A DNA stretch of 12,394 nt, taken from NCBI GenBank assembly GCA_038257015.1, contig JBBSJS010000025.1, positions 1 through 12,394 of the forward strand. Reading direction: 5' to 3'. The notes under the pieces were generated by a model. That model searched no databases, had not been told where the DNA came from, and worked only from the letters and a program-made list of their open reading frames with translations. The stretch comes from UBA920 sp038257015. Lineage in GTDB: Bacteria > Patescibacteriota > Doudnabacteria > UBA920. This document shows positions 1 to 6,809 of the stretch, piece by piece; the stretch's first letter is position 1, and the number at the start of each line of letters is the position of its first letter. Made by a program: the position numbers and the translations under genes.

Positions 1-1142
1 ATTTCCTGCTTTTTAAATAACTTCTCAAATTCTTTTAAACCTTTCTCCAAAGTCTTGCCGAACTTTTCTTGTTCCGATTTTAAGCTAGTAAAGACTTTTT
101 CGGAGTTGAGAATGAGTTCTGGATACGCTTCACTGTATTCCTCCATTACTTTACCAATCAAAGCTTCAACCCAATGTCCTTCAAGATTTAACATTCGCCC
201 ATAAACCATTGCACGACGAAGCAGGCGTCGCAAGATATAACCACGTTCTTTGTTTGATGGCTCTACGCCATCGCCAGACATAAATACACTAGCTCGGATA
301 TGATCTACAATAATGCGAGCTTTGCGAACTTCATCGCCAGTCATCACACCTTGGCTCTTGCCGATTACCTCGAACATGCCTTTAAAGAACTCGCTATCGT
401 AAACGGAACTATGACCGTTTAGCACAGCGATTACACGATCAAGTCCCATGCCTGTGTCAACATTTTGCTTTTCCAAAGGTACCAAACTGCCATCAGTCTG
501 CTTCTCGTACTGCATAAACACATCGTTCCAAATTTCTACCCAACGTTTATCATCTTTAGTTTCTTGGAAGTTCTCAGGTGCTGGTGTGCCGTCATCAATC
601 CAATAAAACATTTCTGTATCAGGTCCGCAAGGTCCGGTATTTCCAGCAATCCACCAGTTATCTTCTTTAGGTAAAAACGCCACACGGTTTTTTGGAACTC
701 CTAATCTTAACCAATGCCCAGCTGACTCTTCGTCGCGAGGCGCATCCTCGTCACCAGCAAACACAGAAAATGCTAAACGGTCTAGCGGAATATTAAGCCA
801 CTTCTCGTCAGTTAAGAATTCGAAGCTCCACTCTATCGCCTCTTTTTTAAAATAATCGCCAAAACTCCAATTACCCATCATCTCAAAAAAAGTGAGGTGA
901 GTATTGTCCCCAACTTCATCAATATCGATTGTACGAATACATTTTTGAATGTTAGCAACGCGCGTGCCACCAGGATGGTCCTGGCCCATTAAATATGGCA
1001 CCAGCGGGAACATTCCCGCCATAGTAAATAATACTGTTGGATCGTTTTCTGGAACCAATGAGGCAGATGGAATAATAGTGTGATTTTTGCTTTTAAAAAA
1101 TTCTACCCACTTATGTCGTAATTGTTGCGCTGTGATTTTCAT
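1..1142 (-). CDS. alaS: Alanyl-tRNA synthetase, N-terminal part (truncated by window edge)
   Basis: This cytoplasmic class II synthetase charges tRNA-Ala with alanine. The visible 380 codons start at ATG (1142-1140) and remain open to base 1, so the C-terminal part is missing. Class II motifs are clear: motif 2 region TFFEMMGNWSFGDYF at residues 84-98, a GPCGPDTEMFY segment at 170-180, and motif 3 VDTGMGLDRV at 228-237. The helical tRNA-recognition domain begins around 280, with DGVEPSNKERGYILRRLLRRA at about 291-311. The common GPCGPCSE form is GPCGPDTE here, a variant I associate with CPR and similar bacteria (from memory). Typical AlaRS is about 850-880 residues; whether the editing and C-Ala domains are present cannot be seen. 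No good Shine-Dalgarno precedes the start. An extended -10 box lies at 1168-1176. Confidence 0.97.
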   Translation of the reverse strand, partial: MKITAQQLRHKWVEFFKSKNHTIIPSASLVPENDPTVLFTMAGMFPLVPYLMGQDHPGGTRVANIQKCIRTIDIDEVGDNTHLTFFEMMGNWSFGDYFKKEAIEWSFEFLTDEKWLNIPLDRLAFSVFAGDEDAPRDEESAGHWLRLGVPKNRVAFLPKEDNWWIAGNTGPCGPDTEMFYWIDDGTPAPENFQETKDDKRWVEIWNDVFMQYEKQTDGSLVPLEKQNVDTGMGLDRVIAVLNGHSSVYDSEFFKGMFEVIGKSQGVMTGDEVRKARIIVDHIRASVFMSGDGVEPSNKERGYILRRLLRRAMVYGRMLNLEGHWVEALIGKVMEEYSEAYPELILNSEKVFTSLKSEQEKFGKTLEKGLKEFEKLFKKQE

Positions 1143-1167
1143 GTAATTTCTAACTAATATTGATTTA

Positions 1168-1176
1168 ATTCTATCA
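1168..1176 (-). promoter_or_regulatory. Predicted alaS promoter, extended -10 TGATAGAAT
   Basis: On the minus strand TGA-TAGAAT ends 25 nt before the alaS ATG, giving a leader of about 19 nt. A poor -35 match, TTGGCT, lies 18 nt upstream inside the T-tract of the preceding terminator. The call rests on sequence match only. Confidence 0.4.
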
Positions 1177-1195
1177 AAATTAACGCTTTTTAGCC

Positions 1196-1224
1196 AAAAA
1201 TAAAAAGACGGAGTGTTCCGTCTT
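1196..1224 (-). terminator. Intrinsic terminator of the 70-residue gene
   Basis: On the minus strand an 8-bp stem AAGACGGA/TCCGTCTT with a 4-nt loop runs straight into TTTATTTTT. It starts 22 nt after the stop of the 1246-1458 gene and separates it from alaS. Confidence 0.85.
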
Positions 1225-1245
1225 GGTTTCATAAAGGGTTTTGAT

Positions 1246-1458
1246 TTACACTCTATGAAGCTGATTCCCTAAGTGAGGAATCCGTTCAAACTTTGCGCCG
1301 ATAGGTCTTCTAACCAATTTACCATTTTCATTGCGATGGTACCGTTCCAATGGTTGTGGTCCGTATGCGATTTTCTCCGCATCTACTTGAGCCAGATGTT
1401 TACTATACCAGTCTGGATCGTTGTCATCGAAATAATGTGTGCATAATAAAAGACTCAT
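1246..1458 (-). CDS. Small protein of unknown function (70 aa)
   Basis: I do not recognise this protein. It is 70 residues, hydrophilic and rich in His, Arg, Asn and Tyr, with an N-terminal LLLCTHYFDD segment and a basic C-terminal half (GKLVRRPIGAKFERIPHLGNQLH). There is no membrane segment and only one cysteine, so a CxxC zinc site is absent. The case for a real gene is its complete expression unit: a -35/-10 promoter with 17-bp spacing upstream, an AGGAG ribosome binding site 13 nt before the ATG, and a strong intrinsic terminator 22 nt after the stop. It is monocistronic between alaS and the protease gene. The Shine-Dalgarno spacing is longer than ideal, but no better in-frame start is visible. 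Function cannot be inferred. Confidence 0.75.
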   Translation of the reverse strand: MSLLLCTHYFDDNDPDWYSKHLAQVDAEKIAYGPQPLERYHRNENGKLVRRPIGAKFERIPHLGNQLHRV

Positions 1459-1471
1459 AATGATTTAATCT

Positions 1472-1476
1472 CTCCT
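1472..1476 (-). promoter_or_regulatory. Ribosome binding site AGGAG of the 70-aa gene
   Basis: AGGAG on the minus strand lies 13 nt before the ATG at 1458. It is one of only two convincing Shine-Dalgarno sequences in the window. Confidence 0.55.
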
Positions 1477-1500
1477 GTTCAGATTTTTTTCTAACACACT

Positions 1501-1529
1501 ACTATATCAAAAATTGAGTGAATTGTAAA
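1501..1529 (-). promoter_or_regulatory. Sigma70-type promoter of the 70-aa gene
   Basis: On the minus strand TTTACA (1529-1524), a 17-nt spacer ending in TGA, and TATAGT (1506-1501) form a good housekeeping promoter with an extended -10. The predicted start is near 1494, leaving a leader of about 36 nt that contains the AGGAG site. Confidence 0.65.
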
Positions 1530-1533
1530 GACT

Positions 1534-1567
1534 AAACAAAAACACCTCAGGCTAAGCCTGAGGTGTT
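1534..1567 (-). terminator. Intrinsic terminator of the S41 protease gene
   Basis: On the minus strand a perfect 12-bp stem AACACCTCAGGC/GCCTGAGGTGTT with a 3-nt loop is followed by TTTGTTT. It begins 9 nt after the protease stop codon. Confidence 0.9.
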
Positions 1568-1576
1568 CAATAAATT

Positions 1577-2839
1577 TTATTTTATTATCTCTTCAAGTGC
1601 GCGATCCAGTTGCGGGTCTCTATCTGCTTCAAAATCCTCTTCCGTACGAGCGACTTCGATATCAGGATTAAGACCTTCTTTGTTGAGGCTTTGCCCACTT
1701 GGGGTAATCCATTTTGCGATGGTTACCTTAACTGCAGAACCACCGGATAGAGGAATTAATTCCTGAACACTACCTTTACCAAAGCTCTTTTCACCTAACA
1801 GAGTGGCTTTACCATTGTCTTTAAGTGCTCCAGCTACAATTTCCGAAGCAGATGCTGAGCCACCATTGATTAACACAATAGTCTTGTACCCACCAAGTTG
1901 ATTAGAACCGGTTGAATTATAGTCTAAAACATCTTTTTCACTATGTGCTTCTTTTACAACTAATTTACCTAACTCTAGCCAATGTGAGGATAAAGCTACA
2001 GAAGCTTCTAAATATCCGCCAGGATTATTACGTAAATCTAGAATGACACCGTCAGTTTGACGAGCTTTAATTTCTTCGATAGCCGAAGCGAATAGACTTT
2101 GAGTGTCATCACCGAAACGGGATACAGTAATAAGCGCAATTTGCTTGCCATTACCTTCCAGGTATTCAAGCTTCACACTTTTAACTTCAATTTTTTCTCT
2201 TACAATTTTTACTTCAAAAGTACCGTTGCCACCTTCGCGGTAAAGAGTCAAAGTAACTTCTGTACCTTTTTGTCCACGAATTTTACTAACAGCTTCATTG
2301 GTAGTTTTATCAGCCATGCTCTCACCGTCTACTTCTACGATAATATCACTAGGTTGCAAACCAGCACGCTGGGCTGGACTACCATCGAGAGGTGCGATAA
2401 TAACGATATTGTTATCGCGTTTGCCAATTTCTGCACCAATACCATCAAAGCTTCCCTGTAATTCAGTTTTAAAATCTGAGAAAGTTTTTGGATCGAAAAA
2501 TTCTGTATATTCATCACCAGCCGCACTTACTGCTCCTCTGATTGCGCCGTAGAGAATTTTCTCCTGATCGATACTTTCACGGTCGATGTATTTTTGGGAA
2601 ACTGTATTAATTGCTTCATTGAGTAAACCAAAATCTAAACCTTTTCCGACATCACCTCCGGTAAATTTAAATTGGGTGGAATCAAAGCCTAAGCCTTCTT
2701 GTCCAACCACATAGCCAATTCTAAAAGTAAAGACCAGCATCAAGAAACCGACTAAAATTAAGAAGAACCACTTATTATTCGATGGGCCGGTTGTTTTGGG
2801 TGTATCAAAGCTATCGTTATTGTTATTTTGTAAATCCAT
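1577..2839 (-). CDS. ctpA: S41 family C-terminal processing protease (CtpA/Prc type)
   Basis: Serine protease with a Ser/Lys dyad that cleaves extracytoplasmic proteins at or near the C terminus. The 420 residues show a short cytoplasmic N-tail, one membrane anchor at about 24-45 (WFFLILVGFLMLVFTF...), a PDZ domain at about 115-215 (GIGAEIG, AGLQPSDIIVEVDG) and the S41 catalytic core at about 230-390. The nucleophile should be Ser330, the middle Ser of GGSASASEI, with Lys355 in GEKSFGKGSVQ. The 25-residue spacing matches Ser430/Lys455 of E. coli Tsp, and Asp341 matches Asp441. Length is normal for the short CtpA group, and all key residues are present, so it should be active outside the membrane. 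The gene has its own predicted promoter and a strong terminator, so it is probably monocistronic. No Shine-Dalgarno is evident. The choice among ctpA, ctpB and prc as a symbol is conventional. Confidence 0.95.
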   Translation of the reverse strand: MDLQNNNNDSFDTPKTTGPSNNKWFFLILVGFLMLVFTFRIGYVVGQEGLGFDSTQFKFTGGDVGKGLDFGLLNEAINTVSQKYIDRESIDQEKILYGAIRGAVSAAGDEYTEFFDPKTFSDFKTELQGSFDGIGAEIGKRDNNIVIIAPLDGSPAQRAGLQPSDIIVEVDGESMADKTTNEAVSKIRGQKGTEVTLTLYREGGNGTFEVKIVREKIEVKSVKLEYLEGNGKQIALITVSRFGDDTQSLFASAIEEIKARQTDGVILDLRNNPGGYLEASVALSSHWLELGKLVVKEAHSEKDVLDYNSTGSNQLGGYKTIVLINGGSASASEIVAGALKDNGKATLLGEKSFGKGSVQELIPLSGGSAVKVTIAKWITPSGQSLNKEGLNPDIEVARTEEDFEADRDPQLDRALEEIIK

Positions 2840-2860
2840 AGTTATTTATTAATCTTTTGC

Positions 2861-2869
2861 ATTATATCA
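2861..2869 (-). promoter_or_regulatory. Predicted ctpA promoter, extended -10 TGATATAAT
   Basis: Consensus extended -10 on the minus strand, 21 nt before the ctpA ATG, in the 38-bp gap after the O-antigen ligase gene. The predicted leader is about 14 nt. No convincing -35 box is seen. Confidence 0.5.
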
Positions 2870-2877
2870 TTAATTAC

Positions 2878-4554
2878 CTAATCTAAGTTTTCATTCTGTT
2901 TTGATAATGGTTTTTGCAAGAAACCCAACAGCGTCAGTAATAGTACGGTAAACATCAAGACTCTATCATTGAGAATTGTTAAATCGAAAAATCCATACGA
3001 TAGTAACCACAGCATGCTAAAGGCTAAACTTAAAGCGATTAGTACTGTGCCTGAGTCTTGTCCATATTTAATGAGTCGCCAGATTACACCAAGCACAGTG
3101 ATTACAATTGCTGCGAAACCTGCTAAACCAATTACTCCCAGTTCGACCAGCAAGTGTAAATACAAATTATGGGCAGTGATATATTTTTGTGGAAGATTGT
3201 AAGTTTTATTAACATCATCAGCCACACTTTCAAAGCTAACACTCGGCGGAATATTATCCACAACTGATGTAATAAAGTTTCCATAGCCTGTGCCAAGTGG
3301 GTTTTGAACCGCGAAGCTGATTGACTCTTGCCAAATTTGCAACCTGCCAACGTTAGAGCTTTCTGATAAATCGTAAATGCTACTAGCTCGTTTCAGCAAA
3401 CTATCATCAACATCAAAAGAGCGTACCCAGTTGAATGTTAAGGTTAGCAACGGCGATACTACCAGCCAAAATACTACCAGACCTTGTGCAATCAATAACA
3501 GTTTTATATTACGCTGTTGCAGTTTGAAATATAAAAACATCAAACATAGAATAGACACAGGCAACATACCAATCCAAATACCACGCGTACCAGAAAGCAC
3601 AACAGCTAGCGAAGATAGCAAAATCGCAAGCCAAACTATTTTTCGTTGAGCAACAACAAAGTTCTTAAATCTGACCCAAACAGTATTGGCCGTTAAACTA
3701 GATTGAACTTTCAAATATGAAGTGCTTAAACCTAAAGCGAACACAGCCAAAATGCCAAACGCATGAGTATCCTGCAGAACACCAAACATGCGTAAAGCTT
3801 TCACTCCAGTACCGCTAGTAAACCAGGAGTTAGAATAAATCAGCACTTCCGCCAAAGGTACGCCATAATAAGCTTTTGAAATCATCAAAGCCCAGTATTG
3901 CCAGAAGTAATAAGGCTCACTAAAAAAAGTTAATAAATACTGAAGGAAGCCGAGTGCTGTAATAACGAGCAAGGAACCTAGTACTGTTTTTCGTAATAAC
4001 AGAAATTGCTGAGTACTCACTGTAGCTCTGGAAACCACCCAGTATAAAAGCAGGATATTAACTATGAACAGTAATTGTTTAAAGCCGTAGACTTGGAAAC
4101 GAGCAAAAACTAATGAGATTAAAGCAATAAACAAGAACAATGCTATAAATTTGTCCCAAGGGTTTATCCAGTCATCGAATTGTTTTAGATAAACTTTCCA
4201 CGACTTGAAACTGTTGGTTGCCTTCTGAGGTTGCCTTGTTTTAGATTTTTGAATTACTTGCCAAATGAAATGTGCAAACCAACATAAAAACAATACTGCA
4301 AACAATGGTCGCCACATAGTTAATTCCACCAACCACGGATTAGGAAGAATAATATAAAATGGAATACCTATGATCGTAAACAACGCGCCATAAAAAATTG
4401 GGCTAATTAAAATCAGCGCGCTGACAATACCAAAACTAACCCAGCCAGCCTCTGCTGGAAGTGTACCAACTCCAACCAAGCCTGTGATGATTAACAACAA
4501 CAAGGTTTGTAACAGTGCAATTTTCCAAAAATTGTTTTCAATATATTTGTACAT
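2878..4554 (-). CDS. O-antigen ligase / polymerase family membrane protein (Wzy_C)
   Basis: Polytopic inner-membrane protein of 558 residues with about 12 hydrophobic segments. The family transfers or polymerises lipid-carrier-linked glycans on the outer face of the membrane. Family hallmarks are SGTRGIWIG at 321-329, the start of the conserved Wzy_C region; GRLQIWQES and NPLGTGYGNF at 403-427 in the large periplasm-side loop; and AHNLYLHLLVELGVIG at 461-476. In that last motif His462 matches the essential loop histidine of WaaL-type ligases. The ATG lies 3 nt after the stop of the upstream glycosyltransferase, so the two are almost certainly cotranscribed and translationally coupled. Sequence alone cannot separate lipid-glycan ligase, Wzy polymerase and protein O-oligosaccharyltransferase. 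In a probable CPR cell without lipopolysaccharide genes in view, protein or surface-polymer glycosylation is as likely as O-antigen work. Confidence 0.9.
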   Translation of the reverse strand: MYKYIENNFWKIALLQTLLLLIITGLVGVGTLPAEAGWVSFGIVSALILISPIFYGALFTIIGIPFYIILPNPWLVELTMWRPLFAVLFLCWFAHFIWQVIQKSKTRQPQKATNSFKSWKVYLKQFDDWINPWDKFIALFLFIALISLVFARFQVYGFKQLLFIVNILLLYWVVSRATVSTQQFLLLRKTVLGSLLVITALGFLQYLLTFFSEPYYFWQYWALMISKAYYGVPLAEVLIYSNSWFTSGTGVKALRMFGVLQDTHAFGILAVFALGLSTSYLKVQSSLTANTVWVRFKNFVVAQRKIVWLAILLSSLAVVLSGTRGIWIGMLPVSILCLMFLYFKLQQRNIKLLLIAQGLVVFWLVVSPLLTLTFNWVRSFDVDDSLLKRASSIYDLSESSNVGRLQIWQESISFAVQNPLGTGYGNFITSVVDNIPPSVSFESVADDVNKTYNLPQKYITAHNLYLHLLVELGVIGLAGFAAIVITVLGVIWRLIKYGQDSGTVLIALSLAFSMLWLLSYGFFDLTILNDRVLMFTVLLLTLLGFLQKPLSKQNENLD

Positions 4555-4557
4555 AAA

Positions 4558-5655
4558 CTAATCTTTCATCGCTTGGTTAAATACTGCCAAAGTTTCTCGT
4601 GCGCACTTTTCCCAACTAAACTCTTGCAATCTCTGCTCACCTTTCTTGATCATTTCTTCTCTCAGCTCTGGATTCTGCAATACTCTTAAAATTGTTTGCT
4701 TGATTTCTTCTTTACTATTAGGGCTAAAATAAAGCGCCGCATCACCTCCCACTTCAGGAAGGCTGGAGATATTAGAAACCGCAACTGGAACTTGGCACTC
4801 AAAAGCTTCTAAGATCCACATACCAAATCCTTCATATAGACTTGGGTGAATAAATAAATCGGCACGATTATAAAGTGGCCACCGATCATTATCAGGAACA
4901 TGACCCAAGTAAACAACATCTTCTGGATGGTTGTGAATTGCTTCTAAGCTCTCTTCAAATTTCCAACCCAACTTCCCTACCACGACTAATTTATGGGGAA
5001 GATCCGGCTGTTCTTGCTTTAACTCCACAAAAGCTTCAACTAAAGTTGGGAGATTCTTTCGTGGTTGAATGGTAGATAGAAACAAAATATATTTTTCCGG
5101 TAACTTTTCTGAAGTTGCATCTGATAAGTGAGAAAAATCGCGATTAGTCTTTTCGAAGCCATGCGCTACTACAAAAATTTTTTCTGGGTTTACATTATAA
5201 TGTTTAATCAAATCTGTTTTCGTGGATTCTGAGATAGAAATAATCCTGGTCGCTGAACTTCGGGCCAGCCATGAGAATACTCTATGAAACTGTCGCATAT
5301 ACCAAGTAAATACTTCTGGGTAATGAATCCATGCCACATCGTGCTCAGTGTAAACGGAACGACGTGCAGAGATTAAGGGCATGGTCGAAGCTGGTACAAA
5401 GAGTAAATCGACAGGATTTGTTAGCATCTCCCAACTAATTCGCAATTGTGTCCAGAATTTTGGAAAAGGCATTACCTTCACTTTAAAATTACTCGGCAAA
5501 TCTAAAAACCAGCTTTCTGGTTCTGTTCTTAGGTATAAAATATAGTTGTTATCACGGTCAATTTTAGCGAGGTTGATAATCAGCTGTTTGGCATAATGCT
5601 CTACGCCTGTCTTAATCGGATGATTCGCTCGCTCTGCTTCTATTCCTATTATCAT
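4558..5655 (-). CDS. Glycosyltransferase, GT4-like (GT-B fold)
   Basis: A 365-residue cytoplasmic or membrane-peripheral retaining glycosyltransferase using a nucleotide-sugar donor. The N-terminal acceptor domain starts with MIIGIEAERA and a glycine-containing loop (KTGVEHYAKQL, 15-25). The C-terminal donor-binding domain has the phosphate-binding STIQPRKN motif at 194-201. It also has the E-x7-E signature: Glu275 to Glu283 in YEGFGMWILEAFE. Donor and acceptor sugars cannot be predicted. It is the first gene of a two-gene unit with the O-antigen ligase (3-nt gap), so it probably adds a sugar to the glycan that the ligase handles. The start is supported by the predicted promoter, whose -10 box ends 6 nt before the ATG. 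There is no Shine-Dalgarno, which suggests a leaderless mRNA. All expected motifs are intact. Confidence 0.93.
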   Translation of the reverse strand: MIIGIEAERANHPIKTGVEHYAKQLIINLAKIDRDNNYILYLRTEPESWFLDLPSNFKVKVMPFPKFWTQLRISWEMLTNPVDLLFVPASTMPLISARRSVYTEHDVAWIHYPEVFTWYMRQFHRVFSWLARSSATRIISISESTKTDLIKHYNVNPEKIFVVAHGFEKTNRDFSHLSDATSEKLPEKYILFLSTIQPRKNLPTLVEAFVELKQEQPDLPHKLVVVGKLGWKFEESLEAIHNHPEDVVYLGHVPDNDRWPLYNRADLFIHPSLYEGFGMWILEAFECQVPVAVSNISSLPEVGGDAALYFSPNSKEEIKQTILRVLQNPELREEMIKKGEQRLQEFSWEKCARETLAVFNQAMKD

Positions 5656-5661
5656 AGACTT

Positions 5662-5670
5662 ATTTTAACA
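5662..5670 (-). promoter_or_regulatory. Leaderless-type promoter of the glycosyltransferase gene, TGTTAAAAT
   Basis: Extended -10 TGT-TAAAAT on the minus strand, then six bases (AAGTCT), then the ATG at 5655. Standard -10 to start spacing puts transcription at the A of ATG. It directly abuts the T-tract of the upstream terminator. Confidence 0.5.
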
Positions 5671-5671
5671 T

Positions 5672-5700
5672 AAAAAACAGACCTAAATTTAGGTCTGTTT
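5672..5700 (-). terminator. Intrinsic terminator of the acidic 99-aa gene
   Basis: A 26-bp perfect palindrome (5675-5700; arms AAACAGACCT/AGGTCTGTTT with AAATTT at the centre) is followed on the minus strand by a run of T. It sits 24 nt after the stop of the 5725-6024 gene. Confidence 0.85.
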
Positions 5701-5724
5701 GTAATTCCTTGAGTAGGCAAATGA

Positions 5725-6024
5725 TTACTCTTGGTCTGATCCAGAGTCTTTCTCTACAATAATAACACCACCCTCGTCGTTAATAATCACATCCTTACCG
5801 TCTTCTGAGATTTTTTCAGGGGTTGTGTCAGAGAGCTCGTTAAAGCGTTCTTGGTCATCGGCACGCTCTTTTTCCACTCTTAGCTCATCCATGATTTCTG
5901 CTTTTTCGTCATCATTCTTGTCGCTAAAAGGTTCCTTATTTTCGGCTTCTTTAAGAATATCGTCAATCTCTGTTTGACCAGTATTCTCGCTTTCAATATT
6001 TGGATTTGTTTCTAGATTATTCAT
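5725..6024 (-). CDS. Highly acidic small protein of unknown function (99 aa)
   Basis: Not recognised as a known family. Of 99 residues, 33 are Asp or Glu against 11 Lys or Arg, so the net charge is about -22. It has no cysteine, no signal peptide and no membrane segment, and most of it looks disordered or loosely helical (about 18-60, EIDDILKEAENKE...DELRVEKERADD). The C terminus has a possible beta-hairpin, VIINDEGGVIIVEKD at about 79-93. The gene has a promoter and a strong terminator of its own, and it diverges from the DUF7282-like gene. The -10 box is 6 nt from the ATG, so a leaderless message is predicted. Possible roles include charge-mimic binding partner or chaperone-like protein, but nothing in the sequence decides this. 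Confidence 0.75.
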   Translation of the reverse strand: MNNLETNPNIESENTGQTEIDDILKEAENKEPFSDKNDDEKAEIMDELRVEKERADDQERFNELSDTTPEKISEDGKDVIINDEGGVIIVEKDSGSDQE

Positions 6025-6030
6025 AAATAA

Positions 6031-6059
6031 AGTGTATCATAAATTGGATTGACCCTCAA
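6031..6059 (-). promoter_or_regulatory. Promoter of the acidic 99-aa gene (leaderless type)
   Basis: On the minus strand TTGAGG (6059-6054), a 17-nt spacer ending in TGA, and TACACT (6036-6031) are followed by six bases (TTATTT) and the ATG at 6024. It overlaps the promoter predicted for the divergent gene. Confidence 0.5.
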
Positions 6060-6072
6060 ACTATGATAAACT
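6044..6072 (+). promoter_or_regulatory. Promoter of the DUF7282-like gene
   Basis: TTGGAT (6044-6049), a 17-nt spacer ending in TGA, and TAAACT (6067-6072). The predicted start is near 6079, giving a leader of about 25 nt without a Shine-Dalgarno. The site shares 6044-6059 with the divergent promoter. Confidence 0.45.
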
Positions 6073-6103
6073 GGACTTACAAATTATTAAGTATTAATCT
6101 CCT

Positions 6104-6601
6104 ATGAATAACAAAAATGTTGCTTTAATTGTAGTCGTAGCGCTCATTTTAGCAGGACTAGTCTACTGGTTTATGAGACCCAGTAATGAGGCAATTGCAC
6201 CGATTGATGGTGATCTTAATACTGAGAGCCAAGAAGTTGTAGACCCTAACACTGAACCAGCAACTAGCAGTCTACCGCCAACTAAGAACTCTATTCTTGT
6301 AAGCGCTCAAATCGCTGGTGAATTTGTGGTCATAGATGATGTCTATCTAGAAACTCCAGGTTTTGTAGTTATTCATAAAGCCAATAACGGCGCTCCAGGT
6401 GATGTAATCGGCAAGAGCGCCGTTCTTAACCCAGGAGTAATACAAGACATCGAAATTTCCTCAATTGTCGAAGCTGAAATGGAATACTACGCGATGCTTT
6501 ACAGCGATAATGGAGATAGAATTTTCAACGCTAGCACCGACATGCCACTTCAAGGCAGTAACGGCCAAAACATTATGGCGCGGTTCCAAGTTAGTAACTA
6601 G
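6104..6601 (+). CDS. Membrane-anchored protein with a DUF7282-like domain (165 aa)
   Basis: An extracytoplasmic protein held by an N-terminal anchor: MNNKNVALIV then hydrophobic residues to about 24, with no lipobox cysteine. A Thr/Pro/Glu-rich linker (about 27-62) leads to one beta-rich domain at about 63-165. That domain resembles DUF7282, a family I know mainly from archaeal and some bacterial surface proteins. Recognisable parts are VSAQIAGEFVVIDDVYL, PGFVVIHKANNGAPGDVIGKS (85-105) and YYAMLYSDNGD (128-138). Its molecular function is unknown; the fold is probably immunoglobulin- or cupredoxin-like, which is inference. The gene stands alone between a divergent promoter region and its own terminator. 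The ATG is the only sensible start because it begins the signal anchor. Family assignment is from motif memory and needs a profile search. Confidence 0.85.
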   Translation: MNNKNVALIVVVALILAGLVYWFMRPSNEAIAPIDGDLNTESQEVVDPNTEPATSSLPPTKNSILVSAQIAGEFVVIDDVYLETPGFVVIHKANNGAPGDVIGKSAVLNPGVIQDIEISSIVEAEMEYYAMLYSDNGDRIFNASTDMPLQGSNGQNIMARFQVSN

Positions 6602-6611
6602 TAAGCAATTT

Positions 6612-6641
6612 AAAAACACCCTTCTGAGCAAGGGTGTTTTT
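6612..6641 (+). terminator. Intrinsic terminator after the DUF7282-like gene, possibly bidirectional
   Basis: A 12-bp stem AAAAACACCCTT/AAGGGTGTTTTT with a 6-nt loop begins 10 nt after the stop codon. A on one side and T on the other would allow it to work for minus-strand transcripts coming from 6810 as well. Confidence 0.88.
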
Positions 6642-6662
6642 AAATAATCCGAGCAACTGGCC

Positions 6663-6789
6663 GAGATTCCTCGACTGCGCTCGGAATGACAGAGTGGTGT
6701 CATTTTCTGAGTGAGCATTGCCCCACCCTTTGTCATCCTGAGTGAGCGGAGCTGGTCTCGAACCTGCCTGCCGGCGGGCAGGGGATCTC
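6663..6789. repeat. GC-rich inverted-repeat island (dispersed-repeat type)
   Basis: The left arm (6663-6691, GAGATTCC...GAATGACA) and right arm (6731-6789, TGTCATCC...GGATCTC) are inverted versions of one sequence. Between them a third partial copy, TGTCATTTTCTGAGTGAGC (6698-6716), repeats the right-arm start TGTCATCCTGAGTGAGC. The right arm carries an extra hairpin-forming insert, CCTGCC-GGCG-GGCAGG, near 6768-6783. GC content is visibly higher than in the surroundings. The GAGATTCCTCG...CGGAATGACA type resembles dispersed intergenic repeats of many bacterial genomes (from memory). Short open frames here look like chance reads of the repeat. It lies between two convergent genes and may add to termination. 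Confidence 0.75.
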
Positions 6790-6809
6790 ATAGCCTAAAC
6801 ATGGTGTTT

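Noticed and set aside
2099..2552. Overlapping plus-strand open frames opposite the S41 protease
   Set aside because: The protease frame is fully supported by domain motifs, and the opposite frames have low-complexity translations and no promoter or ribosome binding site.
5675..5700. 26-bp perfect palindrome as a repressor operator or attachment site
   Set aside because: On the minus strand it is followed directly by a T-run and sits just after a stop codon, so an intrinsic terminator explains it.
6612..6641. Terminator hairpin as part of the adjacent inverted-repeat island
   Set aside because: Its sequence is AT-flanked and unrelated to the GAGATTCC/ATGACA arms, which start 22 nt further on.
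6461..6791. Two minus-strand open frames (91 and 66 codons) at 6461-6736 and 6591-6791
   Set aside because: They run through the terminator and the inverted-repeat island and antisense to the DUF7282-like gene; the translations are typical of repeat DNA read by chance, with no start signals.
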